From Rhynchonema sp. JSB1_4 (lineage: Eukaryota; Nematoda; Chromadorea; Monhysterida; Xyalidae), in contig JASAMV010002878.1 in the NCBI GenBank assembly GCA_030248065.1, positions 20,625 to 84,624 on the forward strand: DNA of 64,000 bases, read 5' to 3'. This document shows positions 50,013-60,148 of this stretch, in pieces. Positions within the stretch are counted from its first letter, which is position 1; each line of letters starts with the position of its first letter. The notes under the pieces were generated by a model. The model was given only the letters and a program-made list of their open reading frames with translations. It did not search any database and was not told the DNA's origin. The position numbers and the translations under genes are program-made.

Positions 50013-50863
50013 TCGGAGCTAGCTAGCATGGTAATGCTAAGCGACATATGGTTCATTCCCTATAGTGCGCTTTCTGAAAACTTTAATCGTACGCTAATTC
50101 AACAATACTCAACCGAATAAGCTCAAACTTGCACACAATGTATATACCGTACCCCAAAATGGCCACACAAAATTTCATCCCGCTGTGTGCCCACATGCGC
50201 AATCGCGGGCAAGATACAGTTGTCATTTTTGTAAAAACGTTCTTTCCTTTTTCCCCACAAAAAACTAGTCAGGGTTACCAGACGTTACCGAACACCAGAA
50301 ATGTTAATATCGCATATAGGGTTTTCGCACACGAGAAACACGATGGTGCTATCGCCGACTTCGTAACTCCACGACTGAGACCGGTTCCAGACCGTGACCA
50401 CGACTTTTTGTATGTAAAGTGTGCTTCCCGAAGTAAAATTTCGCCGAAAAGTTGGGTTACCAGAACTATTAAAGTTGTTTATGTGGTTTTCGCACTCGAG
50501 AAACACGGTGGTGCTATTGCCGAGTTCGTAACTGTTAGTATGAACGGTTCCAGACCGTGACTTAGCCTTTTTTGTACAGAAAGTATGGTTCTAAAGCCAA
50601 AAATCAGCGGTTATATGTGTTTTTAATCGTTGTTACGTCAAAAATATATTAATTCCAATTGGTTAAATGTTTTTCAGCTCAAAAAGAGCCATGATGGACG
50701 CTCAGACACACACAACAATGCATTAGTGCACGCTACGTAGTTGCCTGATTCATAAAGCGCACAATGTATTACCCACAACACACAGCCAGCCAGCCAGCAC
50801 ACACACACAGGCAGCAAGCACAATGGGCAAGACAGCAATGCACGCGTAGTTATAGTGTTTCAT

Positions 50864-50869
50864 TTTATT
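50864..50869 (-). promoter_or_regulatory. Poly(A) signal of the minus-strand terminal exon
   Basis: AATAAA on the minus strand about 50 bases after the stop codon at 50921-50919. It supports a real 3' end here. Confidence 0.55.
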
Positions 50870-50918
50870 CTCGGTCCAAACAAAGTATACAGCAAATGTT
50901 TCATCGCAACAGCAGCCA

Positions 50919-51046
50919 TCAAGCATCACGCATGTTTCGAGCCACGTTGTCGACCTGTTGGTTATCATCCACGACGATGACTGCTGTTTTCAAGGCTTTG
51001 AAACATTTTCTGTATACCGCCTCTGGACTGTCATAAAACGGAAAGA
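50919..51046 (-). CDS. Probable last exon of the C1GALT1-like gene
   Basis: After a TATAG acceptor the frame reads FPFYDSPEAVYRKCF, ends NVARNMRDA and is followed by AATAAA. FPFYDSPEAVY resembles the (V)SFHYVSPExMY stretch that follows the catalytic region in core-1 galactosyltransferases, which fits as the continuation of exon 5 of the minus-strand gene ending near 53268. The junction does not join in phase with a plain GT-AG intron: it is one base off, needing TG-AG or GT-TA. It could instead be the last exon of another gene whose upstream exons I do not see. Confidence 0.5.
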
Positions 51047-51269
51047 CTATACATAAGGGCCAACCATGCCAACACGAGCTCGATTTCGGAGCTGGCAGAA
51101 TAGTGAAACATTCATACGTGGCTGCTGATTTGGGAATGTTACACGTTGAAGGATACAAAATTGAGCATGATGATTTTCTCGTTCTATTCGTTTTGAATAC
51201 ACGCCACCTTCGAAATCGAGCTCATGTTGGTGTGGTTTGCCTTTATGTAATAAAGTTTGTGAAGGAGAG

Positions 51270-51349
51270 TGGCGAAGCAGTTATGTCCGAACGGTCTAAC
51301 GCGCATCACTGAAGACGAAAGGTCGCGGGTTCAAACATTCACGCGCGCA
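51270..51349 (+). other. tRNA-like sequence, possible SINE head or tRNA pseudogene
   Basis: TGGCGAAGCAG resembles an RNA polymerase III A box, and about 50 bases later CGCGGGTTCAAAC resembles a B box (GGTTCRA). A D-loop-like CCGAACGGTCTAACGCG lies between. The anticodon and acceptor stems do not pair well, so it is not a working tRNA. It lies in the probable last intron of the glycosyltransferase gene. Confidence 0.4.
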
Positions 51350-52040
51350 TTTGTTGTATTTTACTAACTTTTAATGAATTCTGGGTAACATTTTTCAGTT
51401 TTTTCGTGTTTTTATTTGAGATTAATTATTAAGCACAGGTGCAGTTCGCAGCTTATGCGCTGTGATGTCATTCATGATAAAATATCCACAAGATATCAAC
51501 TTCTTAATTAAAATTGCTGTTGCTCTCTAATATTCGAAGCTTTATCCGCATTTATAATTTGACTTTCGTGGGAAAGTTAAATAGTAGTTTCTACGTAACA
51601 TTGAATCCAAGATCAGATGCGGCGGCCAACACCAAAGCAATTTGGAGACTGATGTTTGACACTTAGTTCATTGCTGAAGCTGGAGGGACAGAGGGCATGG
51701 AAGTTCATTGCACAGCTTTGCTTGGTACTAAACCAACAAGTGCCATTCTCTGAGACGATGCGCAATCAGTGCGCTATAAACGATGGTACCTAGGGTGTCA
51801 AATACATACCTGGGGGTAAATTTAAAAAAATAAATAACTTGACAAGTTACCATGTTCCTCAAAAGCATAGACATGCGCGTGGGGGGGGCGCACTGCGTTG
51901 GTTTTGCTTCAGTGGTGGGTGAAGACGCAGACACAAGCGTGTCTCCATTGTTAGAACTCCATAGTGAAATCGAAACACAAAATTGGCCTTAAGTCACGAT
52001 AACCACCGATTCATATATCCTGCCAAAAAGTACAGCATCC

Positions 52041-52601
52041 GTAAACCGGGCCTGCCGTTATTGTTTTTTGGGTTTTGGACCTCGGTTTTTTATATTAATC
52101 GCTAATTGGCACTGGGAGGAAGAACATTACCCTTCAAGAACTTCACCAAACTGACGTTTATCCACCGAAGTCGATCCACCGACATGGCCGCAAGGGAACA
52201 AACTATCCCAATATTGACGCACTATGTGTGCATGGAAATCAGGATTTCCAAAGCAAAATTCAAATCACAGAGGTGTGGTATAGGCGGAGCGTTACGGTAG
52301 GTTGACAAAACATTTGTTATTTACAAAAGAGTTTTATCGGGCTACCGTAACCCGCCGCCTATATCACGCCCCAGTGATTTTGAATTTCTCTTGTCATTCC
52401 TGATCATCGTGTGCAAATGTGCGTCAATATCGGACAGTTTTGTTCCCGATAGACCATCTTGGCGGATCGATTTCGGTGGGTAACCGCCATTTTGGTCAAG
52501 TTCGTCAAAACTAATGTTCTTGATCTCGATGCCAACAAAGGATATAAGTGGAAAAACCGAGGTCGAAAACCAAAAAACAATAGCGGCGGGGGCCGCTTTA
52601 A
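52041..52601. mobile_element. Large diverged foldback element
   Basis: The left arm (about 52041-52305) and the right arm (about 52340-52601) are inverted copies with substitutions and small gaps. Shared blocks include GACCTCGGTTTTT, CCACCGAARTCGATCC and TATTGACGCAC. The centre contains TATAGGCGG...CGTTACGGTAG in both orientations. Non-coding; a long double-stranded RNA would form if transcribed. Confidence 0.7.
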
Positions 52602-52744
52602 ACTAACCCCCACACCTCATGGGCGTTGATAACTTGAGAAAAGTCTGATGGTCGACATTTTCTTAGTTAGAACCATTGGTTGCCGGAACTGAAAACTTTC
52701 TGTGCCTGATTTATTCGGGTTCCCTGTTTGGCGCTTGCGCGATA

Positions 52745-53179
52745 TAAAAGAACGATACTATCTTGCACCACTTTGTTGATGTTTCATGAGGCACTGGAAT
52801 AAACGTAAGTGTGTTCTGAGCTGTTTGATGCCGAACAGTAGATATTGAACCATATTCCCGGCGCGAACTCTTTTGAACCAACACCCAGTCGATATCGAAA
52901 CTTTCGTGAAAACCTACATATTTAGGCAACTGTTTCTTCTTTTCAACCTCACGACGGTAACTGTGCAGTCTTCGGTTAAGCAGGATGATTCAACAAGGAG
53001 AGGAGTAAAGAGAATGTTGCACTCTTTCAATATCCCCATGCCCTGTGTCTCTGGTGGCAAAACGGCACGCGTCGGGAATATGGTTCATTCCAGGTTTATT
53101 ACTATCCAGGTTTACGGGTTTATTCCAGTGCCTCATGAAACATCAACAAAGTGGTGTAGGCTAGTATCGTTCTTTTATG
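52745..53179. mobile_element. Foldback element with about 60-bp inverted ends
   Basis: The left end (52745-52803) and right end (53115-53179) are inverted copies, identical over about 38 bp around the sequence TTGATGTTTCATGAGGCAC and a few bases different outside. Each end therefore carries one copy of the window-wide TGATGTTTCA motif. The interior is non-coding. It lies immediately downstream of exon 5 of the minus-strand glycosyltransferase gene. Confidence 0.7.
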
Positions 53180-53183
53180 GCAG

Positions 53184-55864
53184 TCAGCCACGGAACCATA
53201 TTTCTTTTATGCCCCTTGGGGCATTTTTCTTTCTTGTATGTACTATAGGCTCATTATGGTAACTCACGGCTGAAACATTGTGTTTCGAGTAGCTGTCCAG
53301 CCACTTTGGTTTCTTGTGCTGCACAGTACTGAGCAGATTCGTGGTCAGAAATCGCAGTCGACCGAACTCGTCCGTTGTATCAGCGGTGGTGATGTTGACC
53401 TGCACAGCAAGATAAACGCGGTGCTTTGCTTGGCGCGTAGTCATAACACAGTGTACTTCGATAGTATTATACAATTGTATGATTGTACCGTTAGTACAAT
53501 AATAAATTACAATGTACTTTTTTATAGCTCTCCGTTCAAATAGTAGCCTTAGCCTACATAGCTATTCGCTAGCCTTAGCCGAATTTGAGCCACCTGAAAA
53601 TACGCGCATGAACGGCGCATGCATAATTTCACGTGTTAGGTACCGTAGGTGTTTTCTACTGTATGTATAAAACCAAACCCATTCAAGAACATCAACATTG
53701 AAGTATTCGAGCCCAACCAGTGCCAAACACTTGGCAATCGCCACGTCATCAGCGTGTGTCGGTGTGTGACTGCATTCAGTGTGTTGTAATGCCTGAACCA
53801 ACAAGGGGAAGTTGTACGCAGACACGACCATCCCGGCACCGGTCGATACGAACGTTTCGGGCGTAGCTGCAATAAAACTTGATTGATTCAATGGAAAAGG
53901 AACAACCAATTCGCCTTCTTATCATGCCCATCGAATCCAAGTTGCACAGCGAACACACCGAGTAAAACTATCTCAATATATAAAATAATACAATATATAA
54001 AATTATGTAGCCAAACACCTGCTTGGACAGAGTCATTTTTCATGATGTGAGCATGTTCTGTTAAATTTTGCAATCGTGTTTTCATTGGCATGAGACTTGT
54101 ACCCACACCTCCCACCCAATAAGCAATTTTTTACGCTGGTCAAAAATCACCGAAGATGATCACGTCAAAAATCGCATGGCTACCACCCCACGATCAATAC
54201 CGAGCTGATGCCAGTCAAATGCATACCGGTCCACAATTCAACTCACTGTTCTTCTCCTGTATGTAGTACTCAGCGCCGTAATAGTTCGGTTTGCGCGGGT
54301 CGCGCTCTGCGAGGAACAACAGCAGGTTCTCCATCACGATGTACGTATCGTCGTCAGTTCGCACGAACCAATCGAAATCACCAGCTGCGTGCAGAAACAC
54401 GTAGCGAATCAGCCGGCGCACTTTCTCCCACGTTTGATTAAAGCCGTCCTGTGCGTCCAATGATACGTAGGTATAGTCCGTCCATCAGCTCATGTCACTT
54501 TGCGATGCTGCTGGCCAAATTGTTCCCTTCCTCCACACTCTAATGAAAGAGAAATTGAGTTTCCGAAAAAAATTATTTTTGGTCCTGAATTGTGATTTTT
54601 ATGAACTCGACGTGTTTTATCAATTTTAATTGAATTTAATTTTAAATTTAGTCGAATTCAATCTTTTTCGACACAGTCCATCGTTTTTTTTCCAGTTTTT
54701 TTGCAAAATCGGTCACACTCAATTTTTCTTTCATTAGAACGTGGAGGAAGGGAACAAGCCAGTCAGCGGCAACACAAAGTGACATGAGCTGATGGACGGA
54801 CTATACCTAGTAGTACATTAGGTATGCTTTTTCAAGTACGGTCCAAAGCAAAAATAGCAAACTCGGCCACCATCCGTAAGTGCGGATGCGAAAAGTTGAT
54901 ACATTGTGCCCTCCTTGCGCTGGCCACCTTCATATAGCGAAACTCTCACTGTGTGTGTACATACATACATATGTAGTGACTGACGCAGCTTGTCTGACAA
55001 GTTGCCTTGACAGAAACTGCCGAATTCCAAGCATGTCTAATATCCAATCATGATAAACTATGCAGTTTCCCAACCGTCATCGCCAATCGCACCATTTTGA
55101 CGTGTGCCCCAATTTCGGTCACAATCTGTTGGTGATTGTCATCAGTGGAGCCAACAAAGAACAGAATGCGATGACAGCGTCTGCCCCAAGTGTCCATGAT
55201 GGCTTGCTGTCTGTGCTTGTGTGCCACGATCGTCATCACACCGCAGAGCACACGATTCGATGCGTACAGATTGCCGTTCGCAAGACGCACCGCTGCGAAG
55301 ATGGTCGATTAGACAGTGACATAGGGTGCCAGGTGTGAAATGTGGATGGGCATGATAACAACAGCAGTGGTGACAATACTGTAAGACTCGTATGCAGTAA
55401 AAGGCTACACTGTGCCTATGTATAGGTTATGTAGGTACATTATGCATATGCTTCCTGTGCGGGAACACCTTTTCGCAAGCTATACGATCCTAACAAAAAA
55501 TACTCAGTTGCCTTTGTTGCAGGCCAGCCGTGGTTGCAGCAGTCGTATACAGTCGGCTTGACTTTAGTTTTGACAATTAGCTTATGATGGGGATCAAATG
55601 GACATCAAATACGCGAGCTGATAACAAGATCACCACAAACCAACCATCTCTAATGTCCATTCTGTTGCGCATCAGCGACTTCTTTTGAGATTGTTGATGT
55701 TTGATGAAATGTTCCGAATGACTCACAACAACACGTTTCCAAATAGACTCGACCGACCGATTTCGGAACACGAGATTGTACACAACAGTGAATACGGCCA
55801 GTGAGATCAGTGCGACGCGCAATAAATAGCAACGATCGATTTTCATTATAGGCCAACCTGCCAT
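53184..55864 (-). CDS. Core-1 beta-1,3-galactosyltransferase-like (C1GALT1 family)
   Basis: Type II Golgi glycosyltransferase that would add galactose to O-GalNAc to make the core-1 O-glycan. Exons: 55864-55645, 55292-55072, 54448-54247, 53866-53697 and 53399-53268, possibly read through to a stop at 53184 (342 residues), or spliced to 50919-51046. An N-terminal anchor, CYLLRVALISLAVFTVVYNL, is followed by the family opening RVLCGVMTI...DTWGRRCHRILFF, the metal-binding triple Asp in DWFVRTDDDTYIVMENL, then STGAGMVVS, SHTPTHADDVAIAKCL and KPKWLDSY. Intron 2 carries a TA-flanked inverted-repeat element 25 bp from exon 3. Exon 3 could start three codons earlier without an AG (LDAQ before DGFNQTW); the canonical AG at 54449 is preferred. 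The C-terminus is unresolved. Confidence 0.8.
54474..54803 (+). mobile_element. TAGTCCG-family MITE in glycosyltransferase intron 2
   Basis: Starts TAGTCCGTCCATCAGCTCATG and ends GATGGACGGACTA, with TA flanks (54472-54473, 54804-54805). Very similar along its length to the copy at 5084-5406. In gene orientation it ends 25 bp before exon 3. Confidence 0.85.
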
Positions 55865-56850
55865 ATGAAAGTGTTGTTCTTGGTCTTTACCACTGGTTCA
55901 TTGATGCCTGAAATCTCAGAAGTGCCAGTGGACAACAGACCGGCTAATGTTCATGGGCATGTGTAAAAATAACGAAAGAATATGTATTTCATGGTGGCTT
56001 TCTAGCGCCATTGTCTGGTGTTACAATGGCCGCTTTATGCTGATGCATGCAAAATGTGTCTTTGTGCTTTTATCTCCGTGAGAGCAAACACTTGCCAGCC
56101 CCTTGGTATGTGCAGATGGGGTATCAGCATGGGTATCAGTTTGCACAAATGTACGCATGCACACGTTACGTGAGCGTTTGAGGGGGGGTTGCCTATCAGA
56201 AACGTGTTTCTTTGGTATCCACGTGTTTTTTTACGTGCGTTCACAACATCGGTTCTTGTATTGTCCAAAGATAAAAAAGCAGGGCAGGATTTAGCACAGC
56301 TTGTCACAATGTAGTATTACGATTAAAATCACAAGAACTGAGCAAATCAAAAGACAAATACAACATGATGTGGAAAACGTAATGTACATCTCAATGTAAT
56401 AATAACTGACATTATTACTCGAAAACATTGATCCGAACGGAGCGTTATACGTGACGTTACGCTCCACGTGATTATCACTTCTGTTTATCAGACAGGCGGA
56501 CTGACAAAAGTTTTCACTGATAACACATTGCAAGGGGGTGCAAATGTTATAGGAAAGTGTCACTCTCATGTTCGGATATTGGGTGATAGGACACGGTGGT
56601 TGCTTTGTTGCTATCAATCAACACGCGGTATTTTCGATTGTTCGGCGCATCATTGATTGCCTTTGGATTGATATCGTGATTGTGAACCACAACATGGGTG
56701 TCAACTGTCGGATCGTTGTAGAATACGTGCTCGTGCAGAAGTTGGAGGGAAGGCTGCAAATGTGCAAGGTTGAGTGCATCTGTACATATACTGTGCCTTG
56801 TTGGGGTTCATTGGTCACCGATGTGGGCGACAGTAAACGAAACGTATACA
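55865..56850. other. No gene recognised; upstream of the glycosyltransferase
   Basis: This stretch should hold the promoter of the minus-strand glycosyltransferase gene. I see no exon or known control element. Confidence 0.4.
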
Positions 56851-57207
56851 TAGTCCCACCACGAACTCATGAGACGACTTATTTTGAAGTTGTCTTGAAC
56901 GGATCCAATAATGTTCCGGTTGCACGTATTTCGGAAATGAAAGAAAGAGAAACGCATGTTATTTTTTTAAAACACGCTCTCCACCTCGGTGCGTAAATTC
57001 CCTTTTCACTCCCAAAACATTTGTGTGTTGAACGACGTTGCTGGTCGCGAAAGCACGCAACAAATTGGTCAGCCAGCTGGAACTTGTCATCATCTCCCTC
57101 GGTCAATCTCTTTCTTTTGTTTGCGAAAGCCCCTGTAACCGGCGCACTTTTGAATCTGGCCAAGCAAGCTCTAAAAAGAGTCGTCTCATGAGCACGTGGT
57201 TGGACTA
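56851..57207 (-). mobile_element. TAGTCCAACC-family MITE, full copy
   Basis: Starts TAGTCCCACCACGAACTC and ends CACGTGGTTGGACTA, 357 bp, with TA on the right flank. The interior is collinear with the copy at 9874-10221 in reverse orientation. Confidence 0.85.
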
Positions 57208-57310
57208 TACGCACATTTGCCACGGCGGTTTGCCACATACGCTAATATCAAGAATATTCTGTGATTATTTTCAAACCAAAAATCTTTGACGAGTGCAAAA
57301 TATAATATAC

Positions 57311-58097
57311 TAGACGGGACCCGTGCCTACGGCCCGGCTACAGCGCCGCGCCCGTGCCGTGCCTGGCCTGAGAAGGACGGAAGAAAAAAAGAGGAGGGGA
57401 GGTCAAGAAGTTGAAAATAATCTCAGTTCATTGAAATCAAATCAGTGAGAAAATGAATAGCGAAATGGATGGAAAGGAAAAACGATGGAAGGAAAAAGAG
57501 GGTTAAAAGAAGAAGAGGAGTCAACGGAAGATAACAAAGGGGAAACGGAGTTAAAAATAGGAGGGGGAGAGTGGAAAATGGGCTTGAGAAAGGTGGGAGG
57601 GAAGGGAAAGAGGAGGGGAGGTCAAAAAGGGGGAAAAGGGAATTGGAAAAAACAAGGAAAGAGAAGAGAAAAGGGAAGGAAGGGGGAAACGGAGCTAAAA
57701 ATAGGAGGGGGAGAGTGGAAAATGGGCTTGAGAAAGGTGGGAGGGAAGGGAAAGAGAGGAGACTGGCCTGAGAAGGACGGAAGAAAAAAGAGGAGGGGAG
57801 GTCAAGAAGGGGGAAAAGGGGAATTGGAAAAAAGAAGGAAAGAGAAGAGAAAAGGGAAGGAAGGGGAAAGGAAAGAAAAAAGGAGGGAAGGAAGGGAAAG
57901 AGAGGAGAGTGAAAATTGGAAAAAGAAGGAAAGAGAAGAGAAAAGGGAAGGAAGGGGTAAGGAAAGAAAAAGGAGGGAGGGAAGGGAAAGAGAGGAGAGT
58001 GAAAAGAGAGGGAGGGGGCCACAGACAGACATACATGCATACATACATACATACATACATACATACATACATACGCCCTCCTGTTTTAGTAGTATAG
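57311..58097. repeat. Purine-rich dispersed repeat, copy A
   Basis: Begins TAGACGGGACCCGTGCC and ends GTTTTAGTAGTATAGATA. About 600 bp of the plus strand is almost only A and G and contains nested duplications, for example the block GGAGTTAAAAATAGGAGGGG and the block CCTGAGAAGGACGGAAG, each twice or more. A CATA microsatellite near the end precedes the terminal block. Copy B at 59359 is collinear. The long open frames inside (Glu/Lys/Arg/Gly-rich on plus, Phe/Ser/Leu/Pro-rich on minus) are compositional artefacts. Confidence 0.85.
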
Positions 58098-58118
58098 ATA
58101 AGACATTTAGTGGTAGTA

Positions 58119-58393
58119 TTGGTCGCACAACGACCATATAAGAATTCATCAAATCAATCCTGATTTTCACGTTCAGTCACTTTTAACCACTGTGTTATTT
58201 GTGATTCTCACAAAACATTTTCGGCTCAAAACAATCTGGCAGACTACTCACGTTGCTGCGGGTCTGAAACATTTTACTAACTGCATTCTTTGTGTGTGAT
58301 CGCGCAACGCAACGTCACTGCCCCGTCATTTTCCTGCTTTATAATCCAGGAAAAAAATTTAGACGAATTCTTATAAAATCATTGTGCGACCAA
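58119..58393 (+). mobile_element. TTGGTCGCAC-family MITE, copy 3
   Basis: Ends TTGGTCGCACAACGACC and TCATTGTGCGACCAA with TA flanks (58117-58118, 58394-58395). It lies 21 bases after the end of purine-rich repeat A. Confidence 0.85.
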
Positions 58394-58535
58394 TACCTAA
58401 TATTGTGCAGCATAAAAGATGTTCCCCGACACACAACATTTGGAGGAGCATGATGTGCCCTGCAAACTTCCCCAAATGAACATGCTTTGGGAAAGGGTTT
58501 CAATGGTTAATTGCAGAAATCACAGCAAGAACCTC

Positions 58536-58876
58536 TCAACGGACAATCCCCTGTGCCCCCACATAACGCACCCTTCTAGCCTGCAGCTTCGACGTTGACG
58601 TGCTGGCCTGACTAATGCTGCTCACCAGCGCCGTGTGTGTGCCCGTCTCGGTGCCGTGTCGTGTCCTTTGCACCGGCTGCATCTCCACGCAAGTGTCATT
58701 GTCGCCCGCTCGGGGCCTAGGCGAGTGAAACATCGTCATTGTCGGTTCCATCGACGCTGCTGTGGGGTCGAGTACCCCGTTGATTGTCTCACGTGTCTTG
58801 CAACAACAGGGGATGTACTCACGCATCTTGTCACGCACCTGAACATTCATGAACGGATCAGCCTGAGACTCAACGT
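58536..58876 (-). CDS. Isolated terminal exon, possible receptor tail
   Basis: After a GTGTTAG acceptor an open frame runs to a stop at 58538-58536. The start, ADPFMNVQVRDKMREYIPCC, resembles helix 8 of class A G protein-coupled receptors, with a Cys cluster that is often palmitoylated. The rest is Thr/Ser/Met-rich and disordered, as in receptor tails. No upstream exon with membrane helices was found on this strand, so it may be the end of a gene with distant exons, or a remnant. The receptor assignment is an inference from a short motif. Confidence 0.35.
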
Positions 58877-58962
58877 CTAACACAATCGTTATTCACCCCG
58901 TCGATGCTATTCTTCATAGTAGCATGATCAGTGGTGTCATTGGAAATCGAAATTTTCCCATC

Positions 58963-59012
58963 GCTTAGCATTACCATGCTAGCTCCGATAGCATTACCAT
59001 GCTAGCTCCGAT
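58963..59012. repeat. Tandem duplication of a 23-bp segment
   Basis: AGCATTACCATGCTAGCTCC with three more bases occurs twice in a row. Its reverse complement, extended, follows the element end at 50012. A short palindrome built from GTACAGTACGT lies just after. Confidence 0.75.
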
Positions 59013-59145
59013 ATACGTACAGTACGTTACGTACTGTACATATACAGTATGTAAGGTTACATAGCTGACCCAGGTTTGGAGTATTACGCCATAATCCCAG
59101 CTACATCACTGGTGGTTGCGTTCAAAGCCGCTACCGCACCAAGAC

Positions 59146-59250
59146 CTTTTCTGCATAAAACTCCTTGATGGCTTCAACCAGCTCAGCAGGCACACTTGGT
59201 CGGAAATCGGCGTATTTTTTCGATTTATCGACGGTGTCCCAGCGGGACAT
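59146..59250 (-). CDS. Isolated first exon, methyltransferase-like start
   Basis: An ATG at 59250 in good context opens 35 codons up to a GT donor (AAG then GTCTTG). The peptide begins MSRWDTVDKSKKYADFRPSV and continues PAELVEAIKEFYAEK. The pattern YAxFRPxxPxELxxxI is typical of the N-terminus of small class I SAM-dependent methyltransferases of the Methyltransf_11 type. The next exon, which should hold the GxGxG SAM-binding loop, is not visible downstream on the minus strand. This could be a broken gene, or a gene with a long intron. Assignment rests on one short exon. Confidence 0.35.
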
Positions 59251-59358
59251 TTTTGTGCATACAATTTGATGAAAATTCTTGGGTTGAAACGTTGCTACAT
59301 ACCTGGAATGCAAAATACAAACATGCGCGTTTCACTTCAAACACAAATTTCAATCAAC

Positions 59359-60148
59359 TAGACGGGACCCGTGCCTACGGCCCGGCTACAGCGCCGCGCC
59401 CGTGCCGTGCCTGGCCTGAGAAGGACGGAAGAAAAAAAGAGGAGGGGAGGTCAAGAAGTTGAAAATAATCTCAGTTCATTGAAATCAAATCAGTGAGAAA
59501 ATGAAAAGCGAAATGGATGGAAAGGAAAAACGATGGAAGGAAAAAGAGGGTTAAAAGAAGAAGAGGAGTAAACGAAAGAAAAGAGTGAAGCGTGGTGGAA
59601 AAGAAACGGAAGATAACAAAGGGGAAACGGAGTTAAAAATAGGAGGGGGAGAGTGGAAAATGGGCTTGAGAAAGGTGGGAGGGAAGGGAAAGAGGAGGGG
59701 AGGTCAAGAAGGGGGAAAAGGGAATTGGAAAAAAGAAGGAAAGAGAAGAGAAAAGGGAAGGAAGGGGGGAAACGGAGTTAAAAATAGGAGGGGGAGAGTG
59801 GAAAATGGGCTTGAGAAAGGTGGGAGGGAAGGGAAAGAGAGGAGACTGGCCTGAGAAGGACGGAAGAAAAAAGAGGAGGGGAGGTCAAGAAGGGGGAAAA
59901 GGGGAATGGGAAAAAAGAAGGAAAGAGAAGAGAAAAGGGAAGGAAGGGGAAAGGAAAGAAAAAAGGAGGGAAGGAAGTGAAAGAGAGGAGAGTGAAAATT
60001 GGAAAAAGAAGGAAAGAGAAGAGAAAGGGAAGGAAGGGGAAAGGAAAGCAAAAAGGAGGGAGGGAAGGGAAAGAGAGGAGAGTGAAAAGAGAGGGAGGGG
60101 GCCACAGACAGACATACATACATACGCCTTCCTGTTTTAGTGGTATAG
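59359..60148. repeat. Purine-rich dispersed repeat, copy B
   Basis: Collinear with copy A (57311-58097), with the same TAGACGGGACCCGTGCC start and a GTTTTAGTGGTATAGA end, 1.26 kb away in the same orientation. It differs by small indels and a shorter CATA tract. Possibly a retroposon or a segment duplicated in tandem with unrelated sequence between. Confidence 0.85.

Larger units (their letters stand above)
47762..50918. other. Intergenic region with mobile elements, no gene recognised
   Basis: Between the dihydropyrimidinase stop and the last exon of the minus-strand glycosyltransferase there are two inverted-repeat elements, a short run of CGTTCGTTCACTCGCTCG-type repeats near 48220, and no exon chain. 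Confidence 0.4.

Noticed and set aside
50129..50560. A 143-codon plus-strand open frame with two similar halves
   Set aside because: The halves reflect a diverged direct repeat (about 50270-50420 and 50450-50570); no start context, splice sites or domain supports a gene.
54449..54460. A non-AG acceptor before exon 3 of the glycosyltransferase (codons for LDAQ)
   Set aside because: A normal CAG at 54451-54449 (minus strand) allows a canonical intron in phase, losing only three or four residues.
57423..58064. A 213-codon open frame on the minus strand rich in Phe, Ser, Leu and Pro, and matching Lys/Glu-rich frames on the plus strand
   Set aside because: They lie entirely in the purine-rich repeat and arise from its composition. 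The same happens in the second copy at 59704-60243.
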